Source: an uncultured bacterium (lineage in GTDB: Bacteria > Bacillota > Clostridia > Lachnospirales > Lachnospiraceae). From it: a stretch of 56,668 bases of DNA. Below are positions 8,950-17,714 of this stretch, piece by piece (position 1 is the stretch's first letter; each line of letters opens with the position of its first letter). The notes beneath the pieces were generated by a model. It was not told the origin of the DNA and did not search any database. It saw nothing but the letters and a program-made list of their open reading frames with translations. A program made the translations under genes and the position numbers. The stretch lies in contig CAMXIF010000019.1 of the NCBI GenBank assembly GCA_947243845.1, positions 1 to 56,668 on the forward strand, read 5' to 3'.

Positions 8950-9882
8950 TTGCTTCACATTACATCACTAAATGACGGATTGGATATTTTTAAGGCGCTC
9001 GGATCCGATGTCCGTATCGAAATCCTAAACATTCTTCTGGATAATAACAGCATGAGCATGAATGAACTGGCTTCTCACCTGAACATCACCAACGGTGCTC
9101 TCACAAGCCATATCAAGAAACTGGAAAGCTGCGGTCTCATCTCTATCTCCAGTGAGTCAGCCGGACATGGCAATCAGAAGATTTGCTCCGTTCATCTGGA
9201 TAAAATTCTCATCGATCTGGAAAGACAGGAAGATATTTTGAACGTATACAGCACTGATATAAAGGTTGGCCATTATTCTGTCTACCGCATCTGCCCTACC
9301 TGTGGCCTGGCTTCCGACAAAGCCCTGATCGGAGAGGTGGATGATGCCCGTTACTTTGATCACCCGGATCGTTACAGTGCTGATATCCTCTGGTTCACCA
9401 AAGGGTTTGTGGAGTATAATATCCCCAATTTTATTCCCAGTTTCCAGAAGATCACACAGCTTACCATCTCCGTAGAATTAAGTTCCGAGGCACCCGGCGT
9501 CAACAATGTATGGCCCTCTGACATTTCCTTCTATCTGAATGACGTGTGCGTAGGCAACTGGCTCTCTCCGGGAGATTTTGGCGATTCCCGCGGGTTGTTC
9601 ACACCGGACTGGTGGTTCCCCAACTGGAATCAGTACGGACTGCTGAAACTGTTAGTGATCAACAAAAAGGGCACTTTCATCGATGGCCTGCAGATCTCTG
9701 ATGTGACCATCGACAGCTTCAATCTGGATTACCGCAGCAGCCTCCGCTTCCGCATGGCTGTGGACGATGATGCGGAACATATTGGCGGTCTCACAATCTT
9801 CGGCAAAACTTTCGGCAACTACGGGCAGGATATCAAAGTAAATATCCACTATGCCCCCATGGAGGATGCCGACCATCAATAA
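8950..9882 (+). CDS. ArsR-type winged-helix regulator with large C-terminal domain
   Basis: 310 residues starting with TTG at 8950; GGAGG ends 9 nt upstream and no in-frame ATG fits better. Residues about 8-90 form an ArsR-like winged helix (FKALGSDVRIEILNILL, LASHLNITNGALTSHIKKLESCGLI). A CPTCG motif (C115, C118) could bind metal. The remaining about 190 residues are rich in aromatic and beta-forming segments and resemble a jelly-roll or ligand-binding domain. I do not recognise a precise family for it. Such regulators are often near carbohydrate genes in Clostridia, but no target gene is adjacent here. It stands alone with its own promoter. The DNA-binding call is firm; the ligand is unknown. 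Confidence 0.8.
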   Translation: MLHITSLNDGLDIFKALGSDVRIEILNILLDNNSMSMNELASHLNITNGALTSHIKKLESCGLISISSESAGHGNQKICSVHLDKILIDLERQEDILNVYSTDIKVGHYSVYRICPTCGLASDKALIGEVDDARYFDHPDRYSADILWFTKGFVEYNIPNFIPSFQKITQLTISVELSSEAPGVNNVWPSDISFYLNDVCVGNWLSPGDFGDSRGLFTPDWWFPNWNQYGLLKLLVINKKGTFIDGLQISDVTIDSFNLDYRSSLRFRMAVDDDAEHIGGLTIFGKTFGNYGQDIKVNIHYAPMEDADHQ

Positions 9883-9901
9883 CAATTGATATTTTATTAT
9901 C

Positions 9902-9950
9902 CGAGGCTGCGAAGCGGATTTCGCAATCAATCTTTGCTCGATTTTTTATT
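9902..9950. repeat. Short palindromic interspersed repeat, copy 1
   Basis: This intergenic element has a TGCGAA/TTCGCA stem with a 6-nt loop, nested between CGAG and CTCG, then ATTTTTTATT. A related copy lies at 28163-28206 and shares the pattern CGAG-NC-TGCGAAGC...TCGCA. Here it sits between convergent genes and could act as the terminator of the plus-strand regulator. Confidence 0.6.
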
Positions 9951-10734
9951 CATTGATGGCAATATCAATCCTGCGCAGCTTTTCCAGCAGGACTTCTTCT
10001 TCCGTGGGCAGATCTTCCGTGGCTTCGATCTGCCTGCGCACTTGCCACATCTGTTTGTCAATGTCCGCAATCTGCTCGGCGCATTCCGTCAACTGCTCCA
10101 CAATCCGGCGCTGATCCGGCACTTCCTGTTTGTATTTAAGCTGGTGTTCCAGACTGGCCCAGAAGTCCATGGCAATCGTGCGTATCTGTACTTCCACCGC
10201 CATATCCCTCGTCTGATCTGAAAAAAAGACTGGCACGCTCACAATCATATGATAACTTCTGTAGCCGTTTGGTTTCGGATTCTTGATATAGTCCTTCTCC
10301 CTAATCACTGTGATGTCGTCCTGCTTGGCCAGCGCACTGGCCAGCCCGTAAATATCATCTACATAAGAGCACACCACCCGGATACCTGCCACATCGTAGA
10401 GGCTGTTCTCCACATTCTCTACCGTAAAGGAAAGTCCCTTGCGGTCCAGCTTATCCATAATGCTGGCGCTGCTCTTCAAACGGGAACTGATGGATGTGAT
10501 GGGATTTCTCCGAAAGCGTACATTGAACTCCGAATTCAGCACATCAAACTTTGTCCGCACTTCCTTGATTGCACAACTGTAACGCATGCGCATTTCTTTA
10601 TAATCCACCATTGTTCCGGCCAATTTCCTGCGCTGGTCATAGATAGCCCCGTCAACTTTCGGTATCATCATCACCTGTGTATCATCTGAATCACTGCTCA
10701 TCTCATCCAAAGGGAAAAAGGGATTTCCGCTCAT
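9946..10734 (-). CDS. relQ: Small alarmone synthetase ((p)ppGpp synthetase, RelQ/YjbM type)
   Basis: A 262-residue single-domain RelA/SpoT synthetase that transfers pyrophosphate from ATP to GDP/GTP. Visible motifs are SRLK (84-87), DVAGIR (114-119), KDYIKNPKPNGYRSYH (147-162) and EVQIRT (181-186) followed by the conserved SLEHQLKYK around 194-202. It has no HD hydrolase, TGS or ACT domains, which separates it from RelA/Rel. Length is close to other RelQ proteins. The gene has its own promoter and is convergent with the ArsR-type regulator. Its product should tune growth in stress independently of ribosome-bound Rel. Confidence 0.9.
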   Translation of the reverse strand: MSGNPFFPLDEMSSDSDDTQVMMIPKVDGAIYDQRRKLAGTMVDYKEMRMRYSCAIKEVRTKFDVLNSEFNVRFRRNPITSISSRLKSSASIMDKLDRKGLSFTVENVENSLYDVAGIRVVCSYVDDIYGLASALAKQDDITVIREKDYIKNPKPNGYRSYHMIVSVPVFFSDQTRDMAVEVQIRTIAMDFWASLEHQLKYKQEVPDQRRIVEQLTECAEQIADIDKQMWQVRRQIEATEDLPTEEEVLLEKLRRIDIAINE

Positions 10735-10798
10735 CTTATCCTATGTCCTCCATTAATAACGTTTGATTTAATTTGACTTATGCTTATAACTGACTAAT

Positions 10799-10827
10799 AC
10801 TATATACCTACGATAAGCGAGAAACAA
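10799..10827 (-). promoter_or_regulatory. Predicted relQ promoter
   Basis: The minus strand has -35 TTGTTT (10822-10827) and -10 TATAGT (10799-10804), with a 17 bp spacer. It ends only 32 bp from the stop of the upstream membrane-protein gene. Confidence 0.5.
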
Positions 10828-10858
10828 TGAAGGATTTATTAATTTTGTGTAAAATTCT

Positions 10859-12394
10859 TTACTGCATCCTCTCTTCCCATTCCTGTCGCGGGATGGATAC
10901 CACTCTCTTTTTTCCAAAAAATTCTTTCACCGTCTGGTTTGTCCACGCATCCGGATTTTCTGTTACCGGCATATGCATGAGCGGCCCCTGCCAGTCATTG
11001 ATCGAGGGCAGGATCACCTCATCTTCGGCATCATCCGTCAACAACTGCGTAAACTGCTCCATCTGAGCCTGATAGTCACGGGCCTGCCCTGTCAGGATAT
11101 ATTCCAGACACATATAGTCCGTGGAATCTTTAACATTGCTGCGCCCCAGAACCAACAGGACGAATGCAGCCGCAATTCCTGCCGTATATAAATATCGCAT
11201 GCTATTTTTTCTTTTCTCCCGGCCGGACAATCTGACAGCCAGCCAGCCGAGACCATACATCATACTGCAAAACATCATCAGGACCCCCACCCAGTATATG
11301 GTATTGGGCACACCGCCAGACACCTCCACGCCAGCAAAGATTCCCGGCCAGTACATGGCACAATACGTCCCGAAAAAATAGAAAATCACAAGCCCTGGTA
11401 ATGGAAACCGAAACGTTTCCTGTCCCACTTTTTCCCGCAAAATATCCCAGAGAATCACTGCCAGCACAATCAATGCGGCCAGAGTAATAGGATGTTCCCT
11501 CACAGAATAAATAACACCCAATATCCCTTGTCTGAAAGCTTCTATCACCGCCCCCAGCATATGTCCCAAAGAAATCTCGTAGGTCTCTCCGCCGCGTCTG
11601 GCATTGCCCGGCGCCAGCGCACTGATCAGCAGTCCGATCAGTTCCAGGACAAGGGGAATTCCCATCCACAGGACTTTCCTGCCCTGGTTGGCATCTGCAG
11701 ACCTACTCCCGCCATCACCTTTTTCCTGTTTGAAATAAAAGAATACGCCAAGAAAGATAAAGCCCAGACATCCGAGAATAGCCGCCAGATAATTGGTTCC
11801 CCCCAGCAGGGTCAGCCATACGGCCGCCCAGACAACATGCCTTTTTTGCCAGGTCTGCACAAACCGCAAAAAACACACCATTGCAAACAGGGCAAGCGCA
11901 AACGGCACCGTATAATGCGCCGTTCCATTGTACCAGAAAATAGCCGATTTCTTGCGCGGTGCAAACTGAATCAGCAGGAAGAGAATGATCATATCAAGCA
12001 GCAGATAATCCCTGACTGCCATATGCAGAAAACGCACGGTAATCTGATACAGGAAACAGGATACGCTCCCTATAATCAGTCCCAGCATGATATACGGGAC
12101 AATCCAGTACATTTCATAGGAAAATGCTTCGGGCTGGAATGTAAACAGAAAGACGGAAAACCAGGTGCCCTGCCAGGTCTTATAATAGTTATGCACGGTC
12201 TGCAAAGCTGCCTGTATCACTTTTAACAGGGAATGGGACTCCAGCCATGCCCTGTGCGTCAAAAGTCCATAGCCCCAGTCATCCCCGGAAGCCCGGTCTA
12301 TCCCCGCCAGATATAGGATGGGAACCAGACTTAAGAGAAATACCAGGATTGCCAGATATGTCAGATACTTTCTGTACGCTTTGTCGGTTGTCAT
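10859..12394 (-). CDS. DUF6056-type polytopic membrane protein, GT-C-like
   Basis: 511 residues with about ten to twelve hydrophobic segments. I recognise the DUF6056 pattern: SGDDWGYG after the first membrane helix (D38, D39), TWQGTWFS, and FWYNGTAHYT. An acidic pair in the first outer loop is typical of GT-C lipid-linked glycosyltransferases, so a role in sugar transfer at the envelope is an inference. I start at 12394 because AGGAG sits just before it and overlaps the TAG stop of the dehydrogenase gene. The 7 bp gap indicates one operon with the G1P dehydrogenase and amylase. Substrate unknown. Confidence 0.75.
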   Translation of the reverse strand: MTTDKAYRKYLTYLAILVFLLSLVPILYLAGIDRASGDDWGYGLLTHRAWLESHSLLKVIQAALQTVHNYYKTWQGTWFSVFLFTFQPEAFSYEMYWIVPYIMLGLIIGSVSCFLYQITVRFLHMAVRDYLLLDMIILFLLIQFAPRKKSAIFWYNGTAHYTVPFALALFAMVCFLRFVQTWQKRHVVWAAVWLTLLGGTNYLAAILGCLGFIFLGVFFYFKQEKGDGGSRSADANQGRKVLWMGIPLVLELIGLLISALAPGNARRGGETYEISLGHMLGAVIEAFRQGILGVIYSVREHPITLAALIVLAVILWDILREKVGQETFRFPLPGLVIFYFFGTYCAMYWPGIFAGVEVSGGVPNTIYWVGVLMMFCSMMYGLGWLAVRLSGREKRKNSMRYLYTAGIAAAFVLLVLGRSNVKDSTDYMCLEYILTGQARDYQAQMEQFTQLLTDDAEDEVILPSINDWQGPLMHMPVTENPDAWTNQTVKEFFGKKRVVSIPRQEWEERMQ

Positions 12395-12401
12395 GTTTCT
12401 C

Positions 12402-13472
12402 CTATCTCCCACTTCTCAATTCTCCATAAATCTGAACCATCCGTTCTCTGGTAAGATCCACCTCATTCAGAATCGTATACCTGTCTTTTCTGGTATCTGC
12501 CGCTCTTAACCAGGCGTCCACAAAAATCTCTTCCGTAATCCCCCAATTCATGGGATCCATATCCATACCGTAAGCCTTCAGGATATGTTCCAGACGTTCC
12601 ACATCCTGCCCCTGCAGACGGCAGCTCACAAGACTCCCCAGCGCCACGGCCATGCCATGGGAAATCTGTATCTCCTTATGATGCTCCTCCAGAGAATGAC
12701 AGAAAAGGTGCTCCGAGCCGCTGCTGGGTCTGGAGTTACCGGCAATCTCCATGGCCAGCCCGCCAAGCACCAGGGATTGTGTCAATATTTTGATAAATTC
12801 CTTGCTCTTTAAGGATTTTTCTTCGTTATAACACAGAGAAGTCAGGGCCATATCCGAAATCAGATAGGAAAAATCATCCACCCGGTCTTTTCTGTGGGCG
12901 GCGTCCAGTTTCCAGTCATAGAGCGCCGTATACTTGCTGATCGTATCGCCGATTCCCGACTGCAGCTGTGTCACAGGCGCACCCATGACCACATCCACAT
13001 CCACTACGATTCCTGTAGGAATCTTACACTTCAATGTCTTTCTGGCATCTCCCACCGTCCCAAGCACAGCGACCGGAGAGGCCAGACTGTCATTGCTCAA
13101 GGTTGTGGGCACACAGATATAAGGAATCTTACCCACGAATCCCGCATATTTCGCCACGTCCAGTACCTTGCCGCCGCCCACGCCTATGATGACCTCACAG
13201 TCATTCATACAGATATATTTCGCCAGTTCCATCGCCTCGTCAAAACTGTTTTCCTCGATCAGATAAGTCTCACTGCAGGGCAGATCCCGTTGCATCTCTT
13301 CCAGATAGTCCTTCATAATGCTGACAAGAGCCGGTTCCGTTGCAATGATCACCTTCTTCTGTTCGATGCCAGGGATGCAATCCGCAAGAATCTCATTCAG
13401 CCTCTCACAGGCACCCTCCTCTATTACAAGGCAGTAAGGTAAATGAAACTGGTTCATCATATTGGTTGTCAT
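12402..13472 (-). CDS. egsA: sn-Glycerol-1-phosphate dehydrogenase (EgsA/AraM family)
   Basis: 356 residues. It reduces dihydroxyacetone phosphate to sn-glycerol 1-phosphate with NAD(P)H. Nucleotide-binding GVGGGKVLD is at 97-105, and VPTTLSNDSLASP follows at 121-133. The likely metal ligands are D176 in GIGD, H255 in GSEHLFCH and H272 in SHG, as in archaeal G1PDH and Bacillus AraM. AGGAGG lies 9 nt before the ATG at 13472. It sits between a maltogenic amylase and a DUF6056 membrane protein. In bacteria G1P feeds unusual lipids such as heptaprenylglyceryl phosphate or envelope modifications. A general iron-alcohol dehydrogenase is less likely because of the GNSRPSSGSEH signature. Confidence 0.85.
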   Translation of the reverse strand: MTTNMMNQFHLPYCLVIEEGACERLNEILADCIPGIEQKKVIIATEPALVSIMKDYLEEMQRDLPCSETYLIEENSFDEAMELAKYICMNDCEVIIGVGGGKVLDVAKYAGFVGKIPYICVPTTLSNDSLASPVAVLGTVGDARKTLKCKIPTGIVVDVDVVMGAPVTQLQSGIGDTISKYTALYDWKLDAAHRKDRVDDFSYLISDMALTSLCYNEEKSLKSKEFIKILTQSLVLGGLAMEIAGNSRPSSGSEHLFCHSLEEHHKEIQISHGMAVALGSLVSCRLQGQDVERLEHILKAYGMDMDPMNWGITEEIFVDAWLRAADTRKDRYTILNEVDLTRERMVQIYGELRSGR

Positions 13473-13511
13473 GTTCGCTTTCCTCCTGAACTTCCGTATC
13501 TGTCATTCCTG

Positions 13512-15275
13512 TTATCTGCTGCATATCCGGCGGATCAAAATACCGTTCCGCAGTAAAGTATTGTCTATATAGTGCCTGGAAAAGAGGATTTCCCCCTCTC
13601 TGGCAATTTCGATATCCTCTTCCTCACAATTAATGATAACTTCCACATAATTATCCACCCAGCCCATCTTATTGAACTCGATGACCCTCGGTCTGTTGAT
13701 CTTGTGCGGGAAATGGAAGTTGCGGTTCCTCAACAGGGGCTCCTCTATCCGCAGATGAAGCAGGCTGCTGATAATGCCGATACGTTCATCATAAACGCCG
13801 CCCTCTATCTCTTCCCAGGGCATACAGCGGCGGCAGTCCGGATCGTGACCGCCCTCCATGGCAATCTCTGTGCCATAATAGATACAGGGCGATCCCGGCA
13901 TGGTAAACAGTACTGCCAGCTGTTGGAAATATTCATCCAGGTTCTTGACATCGCTTCTGAGCCTCTTCGTGTCATGGGAATCCAGCAGGTTAAAAAGAAC
14001 ATCATTCGTCTGCTGCATATAGCGTGTGTAACAGCGGTTGATCGTATACTCAAAATCTTCATTGGTGAGACTCTTATCAATCCAGAAATCCTTAATACTC
14101 TCTCCCAACGGATAATTCATCACAGAATCGAACTCATCCCCCCGCAGCCATGGCATCGCATCATGCCAGATTTCCCCCAGAATATACAGATCTGGCTTGA
14201 TGGCCTTCAGATGCATTCTCAATTCCTTACAAAGGGCATGAGATATCTCATTAGCCACATCCAGGCGGATGCCGTCCACATCGTAGTTTCTCACCCAGTT
14301 CTCACAGACGCCGATCAGATACTCCCGCACCTGAGGATTGTTGGTGTTGAGTTTGGGCATATTATCATAAAAGGCAAAAGTATAATACTGTTTCGCCTGG
14401 GCGCAGCCCCCCTCTTCCCTGAAGGGCCATTCATTTATCATGAACCATTCCCAGTACTGCGACTGCGGGCCTTTTTCCTTCACATCAATCCAAGGTGCAA
14501 AGAGTCTGCCCGAATGATTGAACACACCGTCCAACATCACCCGAATCCCTCTTTCGTGCGCCTCCCTGACCAGAGTTTTCATGGTCTCTTCCGACCCAAA
14601 ATGCGGATCAATCTTCGTATAATCCGTAGTATCGTATTTATGGGAAGAAGGCGCCTCGTTGATAGGCGTCAAATAAAGTCCTGACACGCCCAGATCCCTG
14701 ATATAGTCCAGTTTATCAATAATACCCTGCAAATCCCCACCAAAGAATTCCTGATTGGTCACAGATCCCCTCACCCGCCAGGGCAGCACGCCCTCCGGAT
14801 CATTGGATGGATCTCCATTACAGAAACGCTCCGGAAATATCTGATACCAAATCGTATCGTTCACCCAGGCCGGTGTCACCGGAATATCCGCCGGATTCAT
14901 CCATGGCAGGATAAAACACTGTCTGCTCCTGCCCGTCAGCTGCATCTGTGCCTCAGACACAAAGCCATCCTCAAAATAAAACCATCTCTCGTCCTCAGTC
15001 TGCAGCTCAAAATAATATTTCAGCCTCTTGTAGGCCGGTTGTATGGTGGTAGTCCACCAGAGTTGGTTTTTCAGTCTCTTTTTGAAAGGAATATTGAGCG
15101 CCTCGCCATCCCAGTTCTCTCCGCCGCCCAAAATACCGGATTTAAACGGATCCCCATGAATTAAATTTACATACTTAACATCATACCCTGTCTTGATGTT
15201 GATAACAAGCTGTTCTTCATCCAAAGGATAACAATAGTTGTCATTGGCTCTGTGATACACCGCATTAAAATCCAT
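13512..15275 (-). CDS. GH13_20 maltogenic amylase/neopullulanase/cyclomaltodextrinase
   Basis: A 587-residue cytoplasmic enzyme hydrolysing cyclodextrins, pullulan or maltodextrins. The N-terminal about 120 residues form a CBM34-like domain. The GH13 catalytic domain follows from TIWYQIFPERFCNGD. Key sites are DGVFNH at 249-254, nucleophile D339 in GIRLDVANE, acid/base E368 in LGEIWHD, and SHD at 433-435. Length is typical. GGAGG precedes the ATG, and a GAAAACGTTTTC operator lies 24 bp upstream, which suggests LacI/CcpA-type sugar control. It leads the operon with egsA and the DUF6056 gene. Confidence 0.93.
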   Translation of the reverse strand: MDFNAVYHRANDNYCYPLDEEQLVINIKTGYDVKYVNLIHGDPFKSGILGGGENWDGEALNIPFKKRLKNQLWWTTTIQPAYKRLKYYFELQTEDERWFYFEDGFVSEAQMQLTGRSRQCFILPWMNPADIPVTPAWVNDTIWYQIFPERFCNGDPSNDPEGVLPWRVRGSVTNQEFFGGDLQGIIDKLDYIRDLGVSGLYLTPINEAPSSHKYDTTDYTKIDPHFGSEETMKTLVREAHERGIRVMLDGVFNHSGRLFAPWIDVKEKGPQSQYWEWFMINEWPFREEGGCAQAKQYYTFAFYDNMPKLNTNNPQVREYLIGVCENWVRNYDVDGIRLDVANEISHALCKELRMHLKAIKPDLYILGEIWHDAMPWLRGDEFDSVMNYPLGESIKDFWIDKSLTNEDFEYTINRCYTRYMQQTNDVLFNLLDSHDTKRLRSDVKNLDEYFQQLAVLFTMPGSPCIYYGTEIAMEGGHDPDCRRCMPWEEIEGGVYDERIGIISSLLHLRIEEPLLRNRNFHFPHKINRPRVIEFNKMGWVDNYVEVIINCEEEDIEIAREGEILFSRHYIDNTLLRNGILIRRICSR

Positions 15276-15298
15276 AAGATACCTCCTTGGCCTTTCAA

Positions 15299-15310
15299 GA
15301 AAACGTTTTC
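15299..15310. promoter_or_regulatory. LacI-family/catabolite-responsive operator before the amylase
   Basis: The perfect palindrome GAAAACGTTTTC has the central CG and flanks of CcpA cre or MalR-type sites. It lies 23-35 bp upstream of the amylase ATG, so it is placed to block transcription when bound. Confidence 0.65.
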
Positions 15311-15373
15311 CATATGTTTCATCATACTACGCCTTCTTGGGAAATGCAAGTCTCTTCTTTTAGAATAGCAAAC

Positions 15374-17380
15374 CTAGAAAAACAGACCTGCCGCGTGATA
15401 ACAGACAAAGGCCGCAAGCCACGCCACCATGCACTGCATACACACAATGCCTGTAGTTTTCCACACAGATCCCATCTCCCTCTTAATGGTAGCCACAGCC
15501 GCCACACAGGGCGTATAAAGTAATGTAAAGACTAAGAAGCTCATGGCAGTAAGAGGCGTGAAAACGCTTCCCAATGTCACTTCCAGATTGGTCATGGAAG
15601 AACCGGTCAAAACACCCAGGGTACTGACCACTGCCTCCTTGGCCGTAAAGCCGCTGATCAGAGCCGTAGCCGCCCGCCAATCATTAAAACCAAGGGGTGC
15701 AAACAACGGTGCAATCAACTTACCAATCATGGCAAGCAGACTTTCCCCGGAATCCGTCACCACATTGAGTCTGCTGTCAAAAGTTTGTAAGAACCAGATG
15801 ATCAAAGTAGCAATAAAGATGATCGTAAATGCCCGCTGCACAAAATCTTTGGCCTTATCCCACATCAAAAGCAGCACACTCTTGACGGAAGGAAAGCGAT
15901 AATTAGGCAGTTCCATCATAAACGGCATGGGCTTGCCGTGAAATACGGTTCTTTTGAGTACCAGTGCACATACGAGTCCCACCAAGATACCAAACACATA
16001 CAGTCCCATCATCACAAGCGCCGCATATTCCCTGAAAAAGGCCGCCGCAAACAGCGCATAAATCGGAACCTTGGCTGAACAGCTGATAAAGGGAATCAAC
16101 AATATAGTCATTCTTTTATCCCGCTCGGATGACAGTGTCCTTGTAGACATCACCGCCGGTACACTACAGCCAAAACCGATGAGCATGGAGACAAAACTTT
16201 TGCCCGACAAACCGATTTTACGCAACGGCCTATCCATCACAAAAGCAATCCGCGCCATATAACCCGAATCTTCCAGAATCGATAAAAAGAAAAACAACAC
16301 CACAATGATGGGCAGGAAACTCAGCACGCTGCCCACCCCTGTAAAGATTCCGTCAATCACCAGACTCTCCACCACCGGATTGATCCCATAATTTATCAGC
16401 GCCTGCTCCACCACCCCGGAGAGCGCGTCAATACCCATGCTCATCAAATCGCTCAACGCCTGCCCGATCACCCCGAAAGTCATAAAGAACACCACTACCA
16501 TGATCAGCACAAACACCGGTATGGCCAGGTATTTGTGGGTGAGGATACTGTCTATCTTAAGACTCCTGATATGTTCCTTGCTCTCCCTGCACTTGATGAC
16601 TGCCTGTTTGCAGACCCGCTCGATAAACTCGTACCGCATATCCGCCAGAGCCGCATTGCGGTCCATCTGGCTGTCCTGCTCCATCTCCACGATACTGTGT
16701 TCCATCAAATCCAACTCATTGTCGGACAGATCCAGCCGGTTGATGATATCATGATCCCCCTCCACAATTTTCGTGGCTGCAAACCGGGGCGACATCCCGA
16801 TCCGCTCCGCATGGTCTTCCACCTGATGGCTGACCGCGTGGATACAGCGGTGTACCGGTCCTTTCTCACAAAAATCCGTCACTTTGGGATAAATCCGTCT
16901 GGAGGATACTTCCCTGATGGCATTGATCAGATCCTCCACACCCTCATTCTTCACCGCACTGATGGCAACCACCGGAATCCCCAGCGCTTCCTCCATCTTC
17001 GCGATATCAATGGTGCCGCCGTTTCCCCGCACCTCATCCATCATATTGAGAGCCAGTACCATGGGGATATGCAGCTCCAGAAGCTGCAGGGTGAGATATA
17101 GATTCCGTTCAATATTGGTAGCATCCACGATGTTGATGATCCCGTCCGGTTTCTCCTGTAAGATAAAACTGCGGGTGACAATCTCTTCATTGGTGTATGG
17201 TCTGATGGAATAAATGCCGGGAAGATCTACCACCGCATTGCCTTTCTCTCCCCGTATCTCCCCCATCTTGGAATCCACCGTCACTCCCGGAAAATTTCCC
17301 ACATGCTGGTTGGAGCCGGTAAGCTGATTAAATAATGTGGTCTTGCCACAATTCTGATTTCCTGCCAGTGCATATATCAT
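15374..17380 (-). CDS. feoB: Ferrous iron transporter FeoB
   Basis: A 668-residue inner-membrane Fe2+ transporter with an N-terminal G domain. G1 is GNQNCGKTT (7-15), followed by GVTVDSK, DLPGIYS (G3) and NMMDE (G4). A helical linker (to about 270) leads to the membrane domain with both Nramp-like gate motifs, GFGCSVPAVMSTRT and SCSAKVPIYA. Length is in the normal range for the shorter FeoB class. feoA lies 91 bp upstream. No clear Fur box was found by eye. Iron import in the gut under anoxia is the expected role. Confidence 0.97.
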   Translation of the reverse strand: MIYALAGNQNCGKTTLFNQLTGSNQHVGNFPGVTVDSKMGEIRGEKGNAVVDLPGIYSIRPYTNEEIVTRSFILQEKPDGIINIVDATNIERNLYLTLQLLELHIPMVLALNMMDEVRGNGGTIDIAKMEEALGIPVVAISAVKNEGVEDLINAIREVSSRRIYPKVTDFCEKGPVHRCIHAVSHQVEDHAERIGMSPRFAATKIVEGDHDIINRLDLSDNELDLMEHSIVEMEQDSQMDRNAALADMRYEFIERVCKQAVIKCRESKEHIRSLKIDSILTHKYLAIPVFVLIMVVVFFMTFGVIGQALSDLMSMGIDALSGVVEQALINYGINPVVESLVIDGIFTGVGSVLSFLPIIVVLFFFLSILEDSGYMARIAFVMDRPLRKIGLSGKSFVSMLIGFGCSVPAVMSTRTLSSERDKRMTILLIPFISCSAKVPIYALFAAAFFREYAALVMMGLYVFGILVGLVCALVLKRTVFHGKPMPFMMELPNYRFPSVKSVLLLMWDKAKDFVQRAFTIIFIATLIIWFLQTFDSRLNVVTDSGESLLAMIGKLIAPLFAPLGFNDWRAATALISGFTAKEAVVSTLGVLTGSSMTNLEVTLGSVFTPLTAMSFLVFTLLYTPCVAAVATIKREMGSVWKTTGIVCMQCMVAWLAAFVCYHAAGLFF

Positions 17381-17471
17381 GGCTGTTAATCTCTCTTCCG
17401 TTAATATATTATGTCAAAATACTTTGTTCGATTTACGAATGGTTAATTACCTGCGGTTCTTATGGTCTGTC

Positions 17472-17696
17472 TTATAAATCCACCACTTCGATTTTCCCTG
17501 CATCTTCCTTCCGTATCGTCAGCTCATATCCCCGCAGATGGATTTCTATCGGATCGCCCATGGGAGCCACCTTCTGTATCCTGACTACCGTCCTGGGGAT
17601 CAGCCCCATATCCAGAAGACGGCAGCGCAGTTCTCCCTCGCCGCCTACTTTGGTAATCTTAACTTCTTTGCCAATTGCTATCTGATCTAATGTCAT
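17472..17696 (-). CDS. feoA: FeoA iron transport accessory protein
   Basis: A 74-residue SH3-like cytosolic protein that assists FeoB. The pattern LDQIAIGKEVKITKVGGEGELRCRLLDMGL with RGYELTIRKEDA near the C-terminus is characteristic. It starts 18 bp after the SDR epimerase gene, so that gene may be part of the same transcript. Confidence 0.94.
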   Translation of the reverse strand: MTLDQIAIGKEVKITKVGGEGELRCRLLDMGLIPRTVVRIQKVAPMGDPIEIHLRGYELTIRKEDAGKIEVVDL

Positions 17697-17714
17697 ACTT
17701 TTACATCCCCTGTA

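Noticed and set aside
11492..12226. Long antisense frame opposite the DUF6056 gene, and similar ones at 1901-2581 and 16535-17101
   Set aside because: These are composition shadows of real genes, rich in His/Pro/Gln/Arg without domains.
13572..14684. A long antisense reading frame opposite the GH13_20 amylase
   Set aside because: The opposite strand has all GH13 catalytic motifs; the antisense frame has no SD and no recognisable domain.
17380..17714. Fur box before feoA/feoB
   Set aside because: No convincing inverted GATAATGATWATCATTATC-like site was found by eye.
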